A DNA stretch of 16,008 bases from Dehalococcoidales bacterium. GTDB taxonomy: Bacteria > Chloroflexota > Dehalococcoidia > Dehalococcoidales > RBG-16-60-22. The stretch covers positions 1 through 16,008 of the forward strand of contig JAOAEN010000005.1 in NCBI GenBank assembly GCA_026416775.1. The letters run 5' to 3'. The notes beneath the pieces are model-generated. The model worked only from the letters and a program-made list of their open reading frames with translations, was not told the DNA's origin and searched no databases. How positions within the stretch are numbered: position 1 is the stretch's first letter; every line of letters starts with the position of its first letter. The position numbers were made by a program, and so were the translations under genes. Positions 15,437 to 16,008 of this stretch are shown in pieces.

Positions 15437-16008
15437 TTAAGACCTCGCCAGTCTTTCCTTGAGGTAGCTGATGACCTTGAGCGGCGAGGGGTCAACGCCG
15501 TAGAGCATGGCAAGGTAGTAGCTTGTGAAATCCCCCATCATCACGAGGCTCATCATCTGCGCGAGCGCACCTTTACCCTCGCCATCAACCAGCTCATGGG
15601 CTACCCCCGCCTGTCTGAGGAGCTCGCAGGTTATCTCGTAGCGCAGCCTCATCCGCTCGCCGGAAGATGGTGCCCTGAGCAGGACGACCCGCACCCGGGA
15701 AACAAGCTCTCGCGGAAGCAGGTAGCCTGCTGCGGCATTGTGGTTCAGCTCGGGGAAGACCTCGTGGAAGCTCCACGCCTTGCTGTTTTCATTGATCTGC
15801 GTCTTCCAGCGGCGGGCTCCCCCCGAAGCAATCCCCGCCCCGTAGACCACGGGAAGCTGCCCGTAAAGCCGCTGCGATAGCTGTTTTGCCGGATTGTTCC
15901 TGAGCGGCGATCTCTCTTCAAGCCTCGGGAGCATGCCCTCCAGCACCTCAATCATCTCGGCAACATCGGCGGTCTTATCACCGATAAGACCGAGCTTCTG
16001 CAGTATCC
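15437..16008 (-). CDS. Bifunctional phosphoglucose/phosphomannose isomerase, C-terminal part
   Basis: Incomplete at its 5' end, which lies beyond the right edge; 189 residues are visible and the frame stays open to base 16008. The region from about base 15913 to 15830 (NPAKQLSQRLYGQLPVVYGAG) starts a SIS sugar-isomerase domain. INENSK (Glu codon 15788-15790) and ELNHN (His codon 15740-15742) are 16 residues apart, matching the catalytic Glu and His of the archaeal PGI/PMI family (E203 and H219 in Pyrobaculum, from memory). The ending DPSPLKVISYLKERL is also typical, with a Lys expected in the active site. The enzyme interconverts glucose-6-P, mannose-6-P and fructose-6-P. It is convergent with rpsI. 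Confidence 0.88.
   Translation of the reverse strand, partial: ILQKLGLIGDKTADVAEMIEVLEGMLPRLEERSPLRNNPAKQLSQRLYGQLPVVYGAGIASGGARRWKTQINENSKAWSFHEVFPELNHNAAAGYLLPRELVSRVRVVLLRAPSSGERMRLRYEITCELLRQAGVAHELVDGEGKGALAQMMSLVMMGDFTSYYLAMLYGVDPSPLKVISYLKERLARS

Noticed and set aside
15239..15880. A 213-codon plus-strand open frame running out of rpsI through the terminator
   Set aside because: It overlaps rpsI in another frame, crosses the hairpin and lies antisense to the isomerase gene, whose SIS motifs are convincing.
1..16008. An undescribed accessory or defence system
   Set aside because: Every coding stretch in the window is assigned to a known housekeeping family, and the gaps are too short for another gene.

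Overview
The window is almost entirely one 15.4 kb, plus-strand ribosomal protein superoperon (the S10, spc and alpha clusters joined end to end). Beyond it lie a terminator hairpin and one convergent, incomplete sugar-phosphate isomerase gene on the minus strand. It is bacterial: bacterial-type L2, S3, L17, S4 and RpoA, IF-1, and strong Shine-Dalgarno sites. A Chloroflexota bacterium of the Dehalococcoidia is my best guess. This rests on the rplQ-truA-rplM-rpsI order, a bifunctional phosphoglucose/phosphomannose isomerase next door (an arrangement I recall from Dehalococcoides but could not check), zinc-type S14 and the general look of the proteins. The lineage is an inference.

Layout: 1-26 is the last few codons of rplW. 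A 103-base gap follows. 130-4026 holds the rest of the S10 cluster and the start of spc: rplB, rpsS, rplV, rpsC (with a very long tail), rplP, rpmC, rpsQ, rplN. 4039-8944 continues spc: rplX, rplE, rpsZ, rpsH, rplF, rplR, rpsE, rpmD, rplO, secY. 8953-10785 carries adk, map, infA and the small rpmJ (37 codons). 10842-13726 is the alpha cluster: rpsM, rpsK, rpsD, rpoA, rplQ. 13740-15360 adds truA, rplM and rpsI. An inverted repeat at 15380-15418 closes the unit, and the isomerase runs towards it from the right edge.

The genes act together in making the ribosome (both subunits), starting translation (infA), trimming N-terminal methionine (map), inserting membrane proteins (secY), supplying adenylate balance (adk), modifying tRNA (truA) and transcribing DNA (rpoA). 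Spacing is 0-27 bases almost everywhere, with several overlaps, so one transcript and translational coupling are likely. The exceptions are the rplW-rplB gap (103) and the rpmJ-rpsM gap (56).

I found no mobile element, CRISPR array, tRNA, rRNA or unknown gene cassette, and no undescribed system. The points most worth a second look are a glycine in S11 where the isoaspartate-forming asparagine normally sits, a roughly 145-residue low-complexity tail on S3, and the structured gap before rplB. No gene-free stretch exceeds about 105 bases.
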